64,000 nt of DNA, taken from NCBI GenBank assembly GCA_900618425.1, contig UZAN01039369.1, forward strand, positions 253,328 to 317,327, in the 5' to 3' direction. The translations under genes and the position numbers were made by a program. Positions 45,792 to 58,790 of the stretch are shown in pieces (the stretch's first letter is position 1; every line of letters begins with the position of its first letter). The notes beneath the pieces were generated by a model that searched no databases, was not told where the DNA came from, and saw nothing but the letters and a program-made list of their open reading frames with translations. Source of the stretch: Echinostoma caproni (lineage: Eukaryota > Platyhelminthes > Trematoda > Plagiorchiida > Echinostomatidae).

Positions 45792-45980
45792 GTGACAAGC
45801 TCTCGCACGTTTAAAATCCACAGCGCGATGGCGTTCATAATTCCATCAGCTTTCGGAAGACCAAAAAATGTCAAACGCACAACACAGATTCAGGAACTTG
45901 TTGGCCTCGCACACTGTCCTCCAGGTTACCGCTGCGTGCGGATTGTGCGCGCAACTTGGCCTGTGAATGACTGTGTGCTT

Positions 45981-46004
45981 GTGTGTGTATACGTGTGTGT
46001 ACGT
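45981..46004 (+). repeat. Perfect alternating purine-pyrimidine tract
   Basis: 24 bases of strictly alternating G/T and A/C/T/G steps, starting GTGTGTGTATACG. Such tracts can flip to Z-DNA under negative supercoiling. It sits in a CpG-rich island in otherwise AT-rich sequence. Confidence 0.6.
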
Positions 46005-46190
46005 CAAGCACTTGTCCAAGATTGATTAATCCATCTTGCCATCCTGTTTTGTCATTTGCCACCGGAGACAAAAAACCTGCTCCAGAGCAACCGCATGTGT
46101 GCACGCGCATGTCAACTATTGTGTGCGCAGATAATATGCGTGCAACGCCCACAGGCGCGTAATAGGGCACGCAAGCGTACACGCACAAAT

Positions 46191-46208
46191 ACGCACGCAC
46201 GCACGCAC
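46191..46208 (+). repeat. (ACGC)n alternating tract
   Basis: ACGCACGCACGCACGCAC, a second alternating purine-pyrimidine tract about 190 bases after the first, near-complementary in type (CA/CG against GT). Between them many CG and GCG steps occur. The open frames here on both strands (e.g. 45871-46332 minus, 153 codons) follow from low stop-codon content. Confidence 0.7.
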
Positions 46209-47841
46209 TCACGTACGCCCCAAACGCTATCGATAGCAAACCAGTCAAGCAGCAATGATGACGAGTCAGCAAACGCTGATTGGTCAGATGATTGGTTGAC
46301 CAAATAAACTGTCCCAGCGTACAATTTGTCACACGGTTTATCCAGACGCTCCCACCACCGAATCCAGTCGAATAAAAATTGTATCCTATGTCTATTCAGA
46401 TAGCTACCGAGATCACTTAAACACCATCTGCTTCTTTTGAATGGGTCACACACCAGTGAATTCTACAGTTAGCTCCAGTGAATGACTCGACTCGTTGTTC
46501 GTTGAATTACCATCCAGTCACTATACACCAACACCTTCAGCACCCTGTACTGATTATCTTCAGTTAAAGTGTTGTGTGCTAGTATGAAAATAGTATCATG
46601 CCTTTATACTTTGGGCAATTTGAATGTGAAAAGCTATCCGGGAAGCTTGTGAAACAGAGCAGAGCGGTACATCATCGAAACTTGATCTGGAGTATCAAAG
46701 CAAGATACGAAAAGAAGTAGAATTTCCAACTGATAATAAATAGGGTTTCTTCATCGTGCAGGAACCCAGGAAAAAGTGCATCGAATATAGTGATGATCGG
46801 AGGAGGAAACCGAAACACAATATTTCCTGGTGACGATTAACTCTTCTTCGAATCTGCTGGAAGCGTTTACACCAAATCTGGTGTTTTGGTTTCACAAGCA
46901 GCAGTTTGTTTGAACATGAGATAAACGATATTTGAATAATTTCTATTTTCTCTAAGGATGTTAAATAAAGGCATCAGTGATAAAATTTTGCTGGAATGAA
47001 GTAAATGGAACTGAGTATCACATTCGGACTACTCCGTTTGATTCTTCTTTGGGCTTTGGGCATTGCGTATCATTATCTCAAATTCCAAGCTTGTTGACAT
47101 CGGTTATTCATAGATTGTAATTCTTGTTTGTTTGTCATTGCTGAACTGAATTTGTCAACCGTGCCGGTATTGGAACCGACCGTCGAGACTATCATGCATT
47201 CAACTTAATGGGAAATCAAAGAACTCTGAAAGAGATAAGCTAACGACTCTCAACTACAAGGCGGTCATATCCAGTTTCTTATGCATCAGAAGACCCGAAT
47301 AGACCGGCAACAAAACAAACTTCCAACTACCTACCTTTGGTAGGGCATCGAAGAGGCAATTGTGGTGACTAAAAAACTTCAGAGAAATAACGTTTAGGTC
47401 GCCTGAGGCGCTTGATGTTCCACGATGCAAGCTGGGGAAATATGATCTGTACTGTTATAGATTTTCTTTTGTTGTTCCAAATCAGTCTTGCTGAGCAGTC
47501 CAAGTTGGAGTTTTATAATTCTCCGTTTAATCAAATCTTTGAACTTTAAACATAATCTCGTGTGCACTAGCTTGAAACCTGATGACCTGAAATGGAATAT
47601 TCCAATAAGTGCTCTCTTATGCATAATCACTGGTATTGTACGAATTGTATTCGGTGTAAATTGGATTCGAAAAATGCGCGTCAATCTGAATGCGTGTCTA
47701 ATATGTGATTCAAATAATGTTTCTGAAGGCACTCTAAAGTTTAATCGATCGACCCGAGGGCAGATTTCAGGACTTCGCAGTTAGAACGCAAGAATATTAA
47801 CCATCGGACCATTGGACGGAGATATGATACTAGCAGCCATC
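46209..47841. other. No gene seen
   Basis: Short chance frames only, e.g. 47394-47732 (minus) and 47488-47784 (plus) overlapping on opposite strands. The right end may contain the 3' untranslated region of the RTE-type 3' segment. Confidence 0.4.
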
Positions 47842-48124
47842 TTAATTACCTACTTTTGATCGACTAACCCTACGGGAGCATAAGTCAGCTTCTTGGATTT
47901 CTTTAATGATGGCGGCCCATGCATGAAGATCGCTAGCAAGGTTGGCGCAGAGTGAAATCCGGTTCTGGTTCCAGTTACGAATTCCATATACGGATATCAG
48001 GCCCAGTAATTTCAAATCGGCCTTGATTGTACTGTCCCAGGTCTTCGATTCACCAAGGAGTCGGTAACACCATCCACGGGGATGGTGTTCCCGATCCAGA
48101 TCCAGCAGATCCAGCAGGTCCAGC
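47842..48124 (-). pseudogene. RTE-type LINE, C-terminal segment (minus strand)
   Basis: Minus-strand frame ending TAA at 47844-47842. The segment GESKTWDSTIKADLKLLGL, then YGIRNW, LCANLASDLHAWAAIIKEI and EADLCSRR, has the order K-T-W, D-L, W, A-x-D/N-x-x-x-W seen at the very C-terminus of RTE-group ORF2 proteins. It is directly adjacent, head to head, to plus-strand RTE sequence starting at about 48107-48125. Together they look like one element with its 5' part inverted. Confidence 0.55.
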
Positions 48125-50175
48125 ATCGATGTAGCCTGCTGGAATGTGAGGAACTTGCTAAATACAGGAAGTCAGTGTACAACAATGAGATCACTGCGCT
48201 ACTACGAGGTAGACATCTTCTGTCTTTCCGAAATCCGAATACCCAACTGTGGTGCGAAACTAATCAACGTACCACATTGCAATACAACCTACCGGTTATA
48301 CCACATCTGTCCAACTGCCAACTCCGATTTGCACGGAGTACCGATTACCGTGAGCGGCCGGGTCAACAATGTCATGCTCTCCTGGGAACCAATCTCTCCC
48401 AGGAGTGCCACAGTGCGCTTCAGAAGTAAGCCGTTACACCTGACTGTCATCGCTGTATATGCCCCGACGGTACATGCAGAAGAACCCATCAAAGACGACT
48501 TCTACAACCAAGTCCAAGACGCAGTGAACCACAAGAGACTGAAATGCACATAGCGGTCCAACAGACGAACGTACTCAGCACTTTCAGGGAAAGTTCAATC
48601 TTGGTCAACCTTGTGAAAATGGCGAACGCCCAGTTACATTTGCTGACCTTCACAGACTGTTCGTCGCCAACACTCGTTTTCAGCACTCCAGAAAACACAT
48701 ACTCACGTGGTAATTAAATGATGGTCAAACTGCACACCAGATTGATCATATTTTGGTACGTCCTTACTGGGTCTCTGCGGTTGAAGACTGTCGTTCCTAT
48801 CGCGGTGCAGAAANTGGAAACAGGAACGGCAAGGATCATACCCTTGTACGCACCCAATTCAAGATCTGCTTGACTGCCCACCGGAAGAGTCATCTCCCCG
48901 ACAAATTAAACGTCGCGCTCTTGGAACGACCTGAGAGATGGCAGGTGCTGCTGGACGCAACCGCTTCCAACATAGCCGAAACTTTCTTCTATGGCTCAAC
49001 TGTCGACACACAGTGGTCTACACTGAAAATGTCCATCAGAGAAGCGGCGGTGGGGCCGTTAGGTGAGATTCTTCGCCACAAGAGAGACTGGATCTCCGAA
49101 CGTACATTGCAGTTGTCCGCAAAGACAAGATATGCGCGATTGATCAATTCTCCTGAATTTTATATTCTTAGTCACCAAGCCACACGCTCCTACAAAAGGG
49201 ATCGTAAACAACACTGGAAGGGGATTTCATACAGCATGGAGGCTGCAACCGTCGCGGCGGAGTTTGGAAAGCTATTCTATCTAATCCGTTTCGCAACAGG
49301 AAACAGGCAGACATCGAAACCACTGTTGCGCAGCACCACAGAACACAGGCCGGGGAGCTGAGAAAAAAATTGCAGAGGTGGGTTGAAGGCTTCGACGGGC
49401 CCTCAACCTCCTATCAAACCAACCTGGCTCTCCACATGTGTCAAGCAGTTCGGAGACTTACGAAATCAATCGTAACCTACCTAGTAAGACAGAAGTCACC
49501 AATGCAGTCACTTCTCTGAAATGCCAGAAGGCCCCTGTAGAAGACGGGATACCACCAGAGTTGTTCAAAGCTTGCTTACCAACTCTGATCGATCCGCTGC
49601 ACTCTGTTTTCCACACTATTTGGGAAAGAAAAGCTTTTCCAAAAGATTGGGAAGCTTTAGTTTTAGTCCTGTTTCCAAAAAGAGGTGACAGATCTAAATG
49701 CGAAAATTGCAGCGGTATTAGTCTCATGGATATTACGGCCAAATTGTTTGCAGTGATACTGCTAAGTCGTTTCGCAAGCGTCAGAGAAACCCGCACTGGC
49801 CCGAACCAAGATGGGTTTCGACGCGGATGAGGCTGTGTTGAATAAATCTTCACTCTCCGTTGGATTCTGGAATACCACTATAAACTCCAGCAGCCAACCA
49901 TGACCTGTTTCATTGACTTCAACGCTGCGTTTGACTCTGTTGATGGGGAATCCTTGTGGTGCACATTACAATTCGACGGAATGCCTGGTAAGTTCATCAG
50001 GATTTTAAAGTTATACTGCTCAGGAACCCAGCCACTCATCCTTACTTATGGATAAGCATCAGTTGAGTTTACCCTAAGCTCTGGAGTCAGTCAAGGTTGT
50101 CTCTTATCGCCGGTGTTATTCAATTACACCGTCGATTGGATAATGCGACAGCCGCTAGTCAGACAGTTAAAGTAA
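48125..50175 (+). pseudogene. RTE-type LINE endonuclease and partial reverse transcriptase
   Basis: Role in the family: AP-type endonuclease and reverse transcriptase for target-primed insertion. Seen: ACWNVRNLLNTGSQ (from about 48134) and DIFCLSEIR, the first catalytic blocks of the endonuclease. YAPTVHAEEPIKDDFYNQVQ follows near 48457-48516. After a break near 48550 comes FVANTRFQHSRKH, and then QIDHILV near 48738. KDHTLV near 48824-48845 stands for SDH, and a single N lies at 48814. The RT begins around 49438 with KAPVEDGIPPELFKACLP and then KRGDRSKCENCSGISLMD. FIDFNAAFDSVDGESLW (about 49910-49960) keeps the first catalytic Asp. SSGVSQGCLLSPVLFNY is near 50080-50130. It ends before FADD. 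The GDFN block of the endonuclease is missing at the break near 48550. Several stops and frameshifts are present. Confidence 0.8.
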
Positions 50176-53100
50176 AGTTCATTGTACTTCAAATGTCAAG
50201 TGCACAAGTTTGATCATAATCACCTTAATTCCTTAATTCTTTTAGTGCCGAGTACCCTGTGACTAGACGATATGCATACGGAACATGGACAGTATAATTT
50301 TTATTCAAACAGAAGCATACATTTGTATTCTTTCCACCCTGGATTGCAGATGTTGATCCAGGAATCGCCTTATTTTCAATTTGGGAATTTCGGGGTCAGA
50401 TAATGGAACCAAAAACGACCAAGATGGCAACTCTAAGCCATTCTACAATCTCCACTATGTGAATTTCCTTTAGAGTAGTATTCTACTCGATAACTTTATG
50501 CATATCTCACATTACTTATATTGACATATTTTTTGATACAATCGGGGAAACTCCGAGTAATGTTCACTAACTGGTTTTGTAGTATAACCCATATATATAC
50601 TGAAATCTTTTGAAGATCGAGAAAAGTTGAGCATTACCAGTGAATCCGTGAATCTGTTCTCTACCTTAGAGCATTTGTAAGTAATGTGCGACTCGGGCTA
50701 TTTGCATTGTTAGGATCTTTGTAATGTATTGAAAAATATTTAGTCCCCGTACATTGAATTCTATTGTTATGTGCATAACTTTTGCAAACAGGAGCTTAAG
50801 CTTCAGTTAAAATATTATACGTGTTTAAAGAAGTCCAAGGGGGCACATTCAAATGCATCGAATTGACTAAAGGATGACTTTATTCAAGAAACATATCAGA
50901 GGTGCGAATCTCTGCCAACTTTTGCTAAGAGGTTTATTTGAAACTTGGAAACCGTGATGTCAGCAACCTCATTCAATATCTAAGTACTCTGAACACGGAG
51001 CATTCTTCTCTGGAGACCTAGTTGTATGTGGGCACAAGTAACTAGATCATCAGACTGGAATGATTCACCGGCTAATTCGCAGATAGCGAAATAACTGGTC
51101 TAATAGTATTAATAGCTTGATTCCTTTACCTACTATTCACACTGGTCCATCTGAAATGAGTGAAAACCGATAGATAAGTGAGCGTTATGCTCTGTTCGTG
51201 TATCCTACATAACTTCATCCGTCTCTGTCTTTAGATAGAAATACTAGATAGCAACACTCATCAACTGTTCAATCAGCCCACTCCGTTTCTCCACGGGTTA
51301 TTTCATTTGACCTTTGTCCTTGCAACTACCCCGAGACTATAGCACTAACAACCGCTGGTCTTCTCGCACTAACTTGCTGTGCTTGCTTGACTCTGTGTTC
51401 GTTATAAACTGATCTGTGATCGACAAGTCCCTGCACTACTATCATCTTATACATGTAACCGTCTGATGCGATTTATCTAAGATAAATTTCCTCACGAATT
51501 TTTCGTTCTAGATTGTCCACGTGCATATTGCACGAGTATGAACTAACTAGCCCGCTGAGGTTTTGCCGAACCTTTATTCCTCAAGTAATCAATTCATAGT
51601 ACTGTGTCGTGTAAGTTGTTTTGCAGTGATTTGAACCGAATCGATCATTATTCTGTAACTGCATATGCTCCGAGTAGCATTACAAACTTCACCGTGTCAT
51701 TTTACGAATTTGATTTCATAAGTAATCTTCACAGGAGCCGCGCTTTCAAACTGTCTCAACAAGACATATTTTGACCACCTAATTAATAAGCGTTCTCAAA
51801 CGGCACACAGAAATGAAAATCAGCAATCTTGTGATCATAAACTACTCAGTAATCAACTGTACAGCAGTCAACCCGTGAGGTTTAGGTACACAATTGTCCT
51901 GAACCAATAACCGAACTGAATACCTTATCCCTTGTTTAGACGTTTGCTGTGCATGGGGAACGTGAACAGAAGATTTGATTGCCTTAGCTCTCGTTTCAGG
52001 AAAACACACAATTCCGAGGAAGGTAATGTTTGAAACAAACGTGAGGTTCCTCATTTATTGCAGATCCTGTCCAGATCGATTAAGATCCAGATTCATCAGA
52101 TACATTCAACATATATTATCTTGATCCATAGCTGTCGAGAAATCTGACGAAATATGCCGAAGTGTTTAATGAGTCTCTTGCTAACCATGGGCCGTCATTC
52201 GCGGATACCGAAGATGTAAACCTCAGCTTTCTCTTGAAAGAGGGTGAGAATTCAGCGCGTAACATTCGTCCATCAAGTTCAAAACTGAGCCGCAGGAGAA
52301 CGATTATTTTCCGTTTTTCTATGTTAATCGGCCTAAAATCCCTGATAGCTCCATGCAGTAAGCATATACCGAAAAGTAACAGCTTCCATAGCTTCACTCC
52401 TCTATTGACCTCGTAGGCTGTCTATTACCAAGTGCAAGGTGGATCTGCTCAGAAAGTAGTTCAAAAGACAAACTGGAACTAGTGGGGAGAATTTTGGCAT
52501 AAAATGCCCATGAAGTTTATCAAACGTAACTGGAGTGAACAACATCAAGTAAACAAGCTGGCATATAAGGACAATGGAAAACGGTTTGATCAACTGCCTG
52601 GTGATTAACCGAGTAGGTGGTATGCTCGCGTTCTACCTCTGAGGTGCAAATTTGATCCCCAATTCGGTCAATGGATTCGCGCTGCTGGATAGACTCAAAC
52701 AAGTCGAACAGGCTGCCCAGTGCTTCCCAGCTTTTCAGTTCAAGTGACATTTGTTTTTTAAAAAACAAACTTTATTATTTAAAACATAATCTAACATGAG
52801 TACTTTCAATTGAAGAAGAAGGCTCTTTTTATTGAAATTCCATTCAAAGTAGACGGCAAAACTTACGGTGCAATTAAAATTATCCACCCCGCAATAAAAT
52901 ACACCTACAATGTTGCTGAGTTAATGTGTGTCTTGGACATCACCAAGGATAAGCTATTTATGTTGAACTCGTATACGATCTTCTGATAAATCAATTACCG
53001 TTACGCCAGTCGGACGACATGGTAGTTATCCCAACGGATAATCACAATCTACACTAAATCGGACACGATGAGAGTGGATCGGTGTCAAGCTACATTTTTA

Positions 53101-55756
53101 CTCTGGTGAGATACATTCGGCTTCAATAATTATCTAACGAGCATTATTGCACTTCTCTGGAGCCATAAGGTGTCGGCTGTCAGCAATGACAGACGCGATT
53201 AGCCTCGGTCGCACGAAACCTGAGGTGTGCGCGCACCGGAAGTTGATTAAAAATCTCAAACTCCCCTGACCGAGGTTGTTCGCATCACAACGACTCAGTC
53301 TGAGTAACTTTAATTGTGCAATATAAGTATCGCTACAATTCAGATTATTTCTATAGTTATTACATCGCACATCACTTCCTTCCTTTTCTGTTGGAAATTT
53401 TTCCGTTTTATTGCGTACAGAATTCATATGGATTCACAGAAAAGGTATGTTTAAATGCAGTTTGTTCCTAACAGATGAACTCTTCAAAAGCAGCCACTTG
53501 CAAAAGATTAAATTTAAGAAGATTTGGTGTCGTCGCTACGACGAGTACAACGCGACTTGGCAGGTTAACGGGAAAGTCTAAGCAGCCCCAGTGGCTATTC
53601 CGCCCAGGGAACGCTCATTGTTCTAATAGTGTATAAAAAATTTGTGCACAAACAATAATGGTCATTTGGAATATAGTGATGGCAATTTTAGGTCGAGTTG
53701 CTTGGTGTTGGCAAACCAATCTTATGAAAACAACTGTTTCCGTGAAATATAGTGTATGATTGCACTTCTTCCATCATTACTTTCACAGTTTATCATGAAT
53801 TGACTCGGTTAACCTCAGGTTGAAGCTCTCAAATAGAACTTGGTAAGTTAGCAATAAGTTCCGCAAAGGCGTTTACTAAGTATTTATTGATTTCTCTAGC
53901 TACCTCAGTCAGAATACTATTCACATGCGGATTTGTGATACCGATAAGCATCACAATAATACCGTTCCCCATCACTTTTATTTGCTTACATACAACGGAA
54001 AACGATCACAGTTATTTGATGACTATCGAGTATGTGCGAGAAGTAGGAAAGCAATGGATTGCAATTTATTCATTCTCTTGTCTACAAAGAGTTATGGTAC
54101 AATCCAGGGGCCCTCAGCAATTCCAACGTACGTAATTCCACAAACGTTCATGATTTAAGGTCGCCTTAGAGATATGCTTTTGAACATTTTTGGGACACGT
54201 AATCGACTCCTCTTAGAGGAAGCAATAAAACTGGTTTTGGAGAAAAAACAGCGAGCCAAAGTGGAACACTGAAATGCTGTACTCGACTTACGACACGGAG
54301 CAATTATAAATAGAACGATTCTTAGGTCATTCACTGTAGGTATGAAATAAATGTTTTTGGAATTACATCAGCCCTACGATTAGGTACTTCATGATGATGA
54401 AGTAATGATTATGAAATTGGTAGAGACATTGCAAAAAAAGATTACCAACACAAACACACAAATGCGTACGTATATACACAGGTATATACAAACGTGTATT
54501 CATTCATATCTTCTTTTTATATCAGGTGCATCACTAGCAATACCTAGGAATATATGCAGTTAGATTAGGAATGCAGTGAAATCACGAACCACGAGAGCGG
54601 ATACTGTATTTTCAGGGGAATCTATAGATAACCTTAAACCTCACCTGCAAGGTTGTTTGCTGTGCAATTCAAGCAACCAGCTTTTTGCTTTTTAAGATAA
54701 CAATGACATCAATAAACGCGGGTTGATCAATTTCAAATGATGTCGAGTACAAATGAAGAGATATGGTAATAAGTTGCAATATTAGTGAGTAACGAATTTG
54801 TGACGGGGTCTTGGAACATGTGTGACCTAGAGTGACAAATTTTATACTTTACTCGTCCCAAGTTATTCACCGCTGAAATGAGAATCACAATTCTTTGAAA
54901 TTTCAGCGAAATAGAATAACAACTGACCACAATATGGTCACCATCAACTTAGTTTGGATACCTCTCACCACAAACCTGAGGATGAACCATCAAAACATAA
55001 TGAACAGCGGAAATAATCTAAAAATCCTTTCAGGTGAACTTTACACTTTGTCGTTTTTCATTTTACTAATTTCAGGAACCCGTGACACCACTGTCAGACA
55101 GTCAACTCTCTGTGCGGAACTATAGATCACTGTTGACCAAGCATGACAACCTTTTATTTAGAATTTGAGGTATTTCTGGTCCTGAAATGATGTGATAACT
55201 GGTTTGCACATGGTGTGTATTCGTCGGAGTTTATGTGAAACTAAGAGACCATGGAGAGAGGGAGAGATCACAGCACGCGATATGGAAAGAATAAATATGA
55301 AAGGCCCACTGTTTTGATAATTCGTTTCTGGACAAGCAAATAAGGTTTATGGAGGTAAATCACATCGGAAACTGGATCTCTCAAAGTGCCATGCTATTAA
55401 ATTTACTTCCTGTTTATTGTAATGGTGGTTTCCCATGTGAGCGATCACTTTGTGTGTATTAGTAGTCCAGCATTTGGTATTCCAAATGGACATCCGCGCT
55501 ATTCGGAAGATGAAACTTCAAAAGCAAATTTTAGTCCGTAGGTTGAGTGAACTTTTTGACACGAGGCTGTGACATGCTAAATATTTTTCTGTCACAGTGA
55601 TTCCCTCTTGGAACCTTCAAACCAAATGCTTTGGGGCAATAGATTATGGCCAGAGTTGTGCACTGGATAATCCACTTAACGTCAGGCCTGTTCAGTTGTA
55701 CATAATAATGTACTTAATAATCAACCAGTGTCATCATCATGTTTGCGCGTCACACT
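50176..55756. other. No gene supported
   Basis: Overlapping opposite frames at 52116-52416 compete. The minus frame begins with a signal-peptide-like MKLWKLLLFGICLLHG. The plus strand has an acceptor-like CCATAG (ending 52131) and a GTGAGA donor-like site (52244) bounding 37 open codons. Neither can be decided. Region 53134-53427 is less AT-rich and may be an unrecognised repeat. The remainder is AT-rich. Confidence 0.35.
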
Positions 55757-55832
55757 CACTGACGATAATGCCTCGGTTGGTGAAGAAACGTTCGCAAATA
55801 AATTGTCAAACTCGGCGAACGGGCGAAATGGA
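55757..55832 (+). repeat. 76-base leader-like repeat, copy B
   Basis: Same length as copy A at 35610-35685 and 84% identical without gaps. Here CTGACGA and GAAACG are kept and GTTCGC pairs perfectly with GCGAAC (7 pairs when the outer C-G is counted), while the first hairpin is weaker. Sequence similarity ends within about 20 bases of both sides. There is no LINE coding sequence next to it, so it is a solo fragment or a SINE using this leader. Confidence 0.7.
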
Positions 55833-58264
55833 AAGTCCACAGAGTTGTGAATAAGATCTCCGTTCACTCATTGGTTGAAAACTGTGTAAACGGAAATAAA
55901 TAGTACTGAATAGATGTTTTGTCTTCATCGAGACAAATCAGTTATGCGTATTGACTTTGTGCTTCTGTCCGGACTCGGACTGCAAATGTTTGGGTTCATT
56001 ATCAACAAATCCACTCACCAGCTACACGATCAAGGAGAGTAAAACGGAATCGGTTCATTTAACATGCTTTTGGTTTAGTTCGTATTAATTCACAGATGAT
56101 TGTATGCCAGCCGTCAACTTTCGAGCTCAGAGGTCGGGGTTCCAGCCCTATCCAATCCGATAGGGCGTAATCGAAATCCTGATTGGTAAACCAACATGCC
56201 ACACATTACCAAGGCATCCCAAAGATGAAGAAACGATGGTCTACTCCTCCCTTTTGTGCTGAAAATGAACAATTGTTTTTGAAGTTGCAGTATGCAACTT
56301 GCCTTTGAATTTAGGAACGATAGGGCTATTTTACTGCTTTTCCCGAGTCAGTTTCCACGGTCATTTAAGTCATCCCAAAACGCGGCAACCTCTACCATTA
56401 CCGCTACCAACCTCTTCGGCGTCAATTTACGAGGTAACTATTTCCCCGCTTCTAATTCCCTTAGTTGCTATGACCAGCGCAAAATTTGTACACTAATCTA
56501 AATGACTCAGTCCATAACCCAATACAGGTGGTATAAATATATATGTATGTAGAAACTGACTGGTTGTAAAGGTATAGCAATTGGCGGTTAAGGGTGTGCG
56601 TATGTGTGCATATCTGAGTATCCTTCGATGTTTGCAGATGTGCACTAAATTGGTGAAATGACTCACAGTCAGACTTACACACGCCGAACTTGTCTAGCGT
56701 TGTTTGTTTCAACTGAAAACAATGTCTCTTTCGTTTGTCATCCCCCGTCCCCTCTCTCTCCGGGGTGGAGTGGATCTGGTTCCCTCATAGGCCGAATCGG
56801 CGCCCTGTTGAGACGCGATTGTAGCTAGCACTTAATGTCATGAAAATAAAGATATATTTTCTATGTCGTGACTGTGCATGCATGGGAACACGAGATGAAG
56901 CTAGATTTTTTTTCGACATTTTCTAGCCGATTCAAATGAAATAATGGATCAACATGCAACTGAAACGATGAAGTAAAAAAGAAATCATTGCTTGGGGATT
57001 TTATAACATAGGCATATTCTTTGCATTCAAAATTTATATTGTTTCGTACCATACTGATATCAGTTATTCGGAATCGACTGAGGAGTACACTTTTTCCGGG
57101 GGGGGGACACTGCACGGAATACAGAACCACTTTGATGTTCGTTGTTGCTTAAAGGAGGTTCCCATGGTGAAAATTGTTGTTTGGCCTCCATACGCTCACA
57201 CCTTTAGGGATTTCACATAGTCGAAGTCGGAGAGAGCTGTTCGCTGATACAGAGAAGTATTACACTCCAATCTCTTTTGTATTTTTTGTAATATCGGACA
57301 AGGAATGATTTTGAAAATGAATAGTATTTACAAACGAGCTGAGGAATCACAAGAGAGTTATGGATATAATCGAATTTTGCTGACCATTCAAAATAATACT
57401 ATAAATCTAATGCTCTTTTATCATCTGTCATCGAGTAAGATAACAACTACATGTAACATTTAATTTTTTGGACAAGAAAACTATNTGACCAAATGGTTGA
57501 TTTAATTTGCTCCCTCAAAAGCAAAATAAAACCACAGTTCCTAATCGATACTGTGTGGTCTACTCTGTTGTCCCTCTATCCATTTGTTTTCAAATACATA
57601 CTTCTTTTACGAGAAAGAGTCACTTATTCACGCACAGATTGTGCTTTGCCACACATCACGAGATAGTTTCACCGCTTTACAAAGTCTTTTTTACGAAAGA
57701 TATGCGAGAGGGATTTTGAGTGAGCAGGAATTTTCCTAGCGAGTAAAAGTGATGAATTTCGAACCTGAATTGAAGAAGTTTCCTTTTTCAATCCTCTAAA
57801 TGGTCCATTTTTCAAAAAGAAGATTGCCACTTTTGTGTTCACTGCAGAAATCAGTGATGGATCCGTAAGCTTAATTAGCTCCTTTTTCAAAGCTTTCCTG
57901 CATCTGCATTTTACTTAACCGTCGACTCAAGAAATCAGTTATTTAGTTAACTGTTTTTCTGTGTAGTCCTCTGTGGATTGTGTGTGTAATGTACATTACA
58001 GTGGCATCCCCAAGGCATGGTTGGGAAGATTGAAAGTTATTTACCGAAAGCATTTCCATTATATTTAGATAGTGAATGTTTGGATTGTCTATGAAAACCC
58101 GAATGGGCTACTCCAGACATTCACCATCTAAAGTGATTGCACAAGGTGACAACGGTCGAACGTGTGGCTCAGGGACAAGGGTCTAAAGTCGCTGCTGTAG
58201 AACCACAAACAGGACGAAACAGATGTCCAGTACTCTTTGTCAGTGATGACAAACATTTCCACCG
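55833..58264. other. No gene supported
   Basis: A B-box-like GGGGTTCCAGCCC at about 56136-56148, with a possible A box (TGGTTTAGTTC) near 56071, may mark a plus-strand SINE. A run of 9 G lies at 57098-57106 and an N at 57485. No long frame shows a motif. Confidence 0.35.
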
Positions 58265-58312
58265 CTATATATAATATATATTTATGTATAATATAATATA
58301 TATATATATTTA
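58265..58312. repeat. AT microsatellite
   Basis: Imperfect (TA)n / (AATAT)n stretch of about 48 bases. Confidence 0.85.
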
Positions 58313-58717
58313 GAAAAAAAGCCCTGATCAGTATAGATATTGGTCATCCACTTCCTGCTTCCTGCTATTCAGTTGTTCACGTATATTTATGTGATTACAT
58401 CATAAAGAGAAACTGGTTTAGGTAGTAGTTGAACGTCGTGTACTGGTTACCAATAGAAGACAATCAAGAAGTCCTAAATATATAGTGCATCGTTCAGTAT
58501 GCAGGAAACATAATGCTACATAACCAGGAAATTTTAGTAAAAGAGTCATAATGGGTATAGTTGTTTTCAATTAGGTCACTGATAGTTAGAAGGGAATGTA
58601 CGCGAGAGGTCAACGAATTTGGCCGGAAGTGGTTGTGCGGGATATCACCATTATCATGACAGTGTCGATTGCGCCACAGTTGTATTCCAACCGCTCCGGT
58701 TAGGCTTTGATTGACTG

Positions 58718-58790
58718 AGGATTAGAACCTCCGGAATTTTGATGCTCATTTGACTTTGGGGTTCTGAGCACTGCACGGAAAGTCTCAATT
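58718..58790 (-). repeat. Possible tRNA-like SINE head
   Basis: Minus strand: GCATCAAAATTCCGGAGG and then GGTTCTAATCCTC, close to a B box (GGTTCGAATCC), with GTGCTCAGAACCCC about 50 bases before it as a poor A box. The sequence after it on the minus strand lacks coding motifs. A tRNA-derived repeat is plausible but not proven. Confidence 0.3.

Larger units (their letters stand above)
47842..50175. mobile_element. RTE-type LINE with inverted 5' part
   Basis: Composite of a minus-strand 3' segment (47842-48124) and a plus-strand 5' segment (about 48107-50175). The 5' segment starts at the endonuclease N-terminus and stops after RT block B. The 3' segment holds only the protein's last 80 or so residues. 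This arrangement, with the most 5' point next to the 3' segment, is what twin priming during insertion produces. RT block C to the C-terminal region is missing. That both parts come from one element is inference. Confidence 0.5.

Noticed and set aside
45871..46332. 153-codon minus-strand frame
   Set aside because: It lies over CpG-rich alternating repeats that lack stop codons. The peptide is Cys/Val/Ala-rich low complexity.
51451..51480. Short match to the hammerhead-like remnant at 12,218 (AACCRTCTGATGCG)
   Set aside because: About 14 shared bases with no shared hairpin or AAA box; too little to claim a repeat or ribozyme.
52116..52416. Minus-strand frame with a signal-peptide-like start, and a plus-strand 37-codon stretch bounded by splice-like sites
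   Set aside because: They overlap on opposite strands and neither has conserved-looking content, so no choice can be made.
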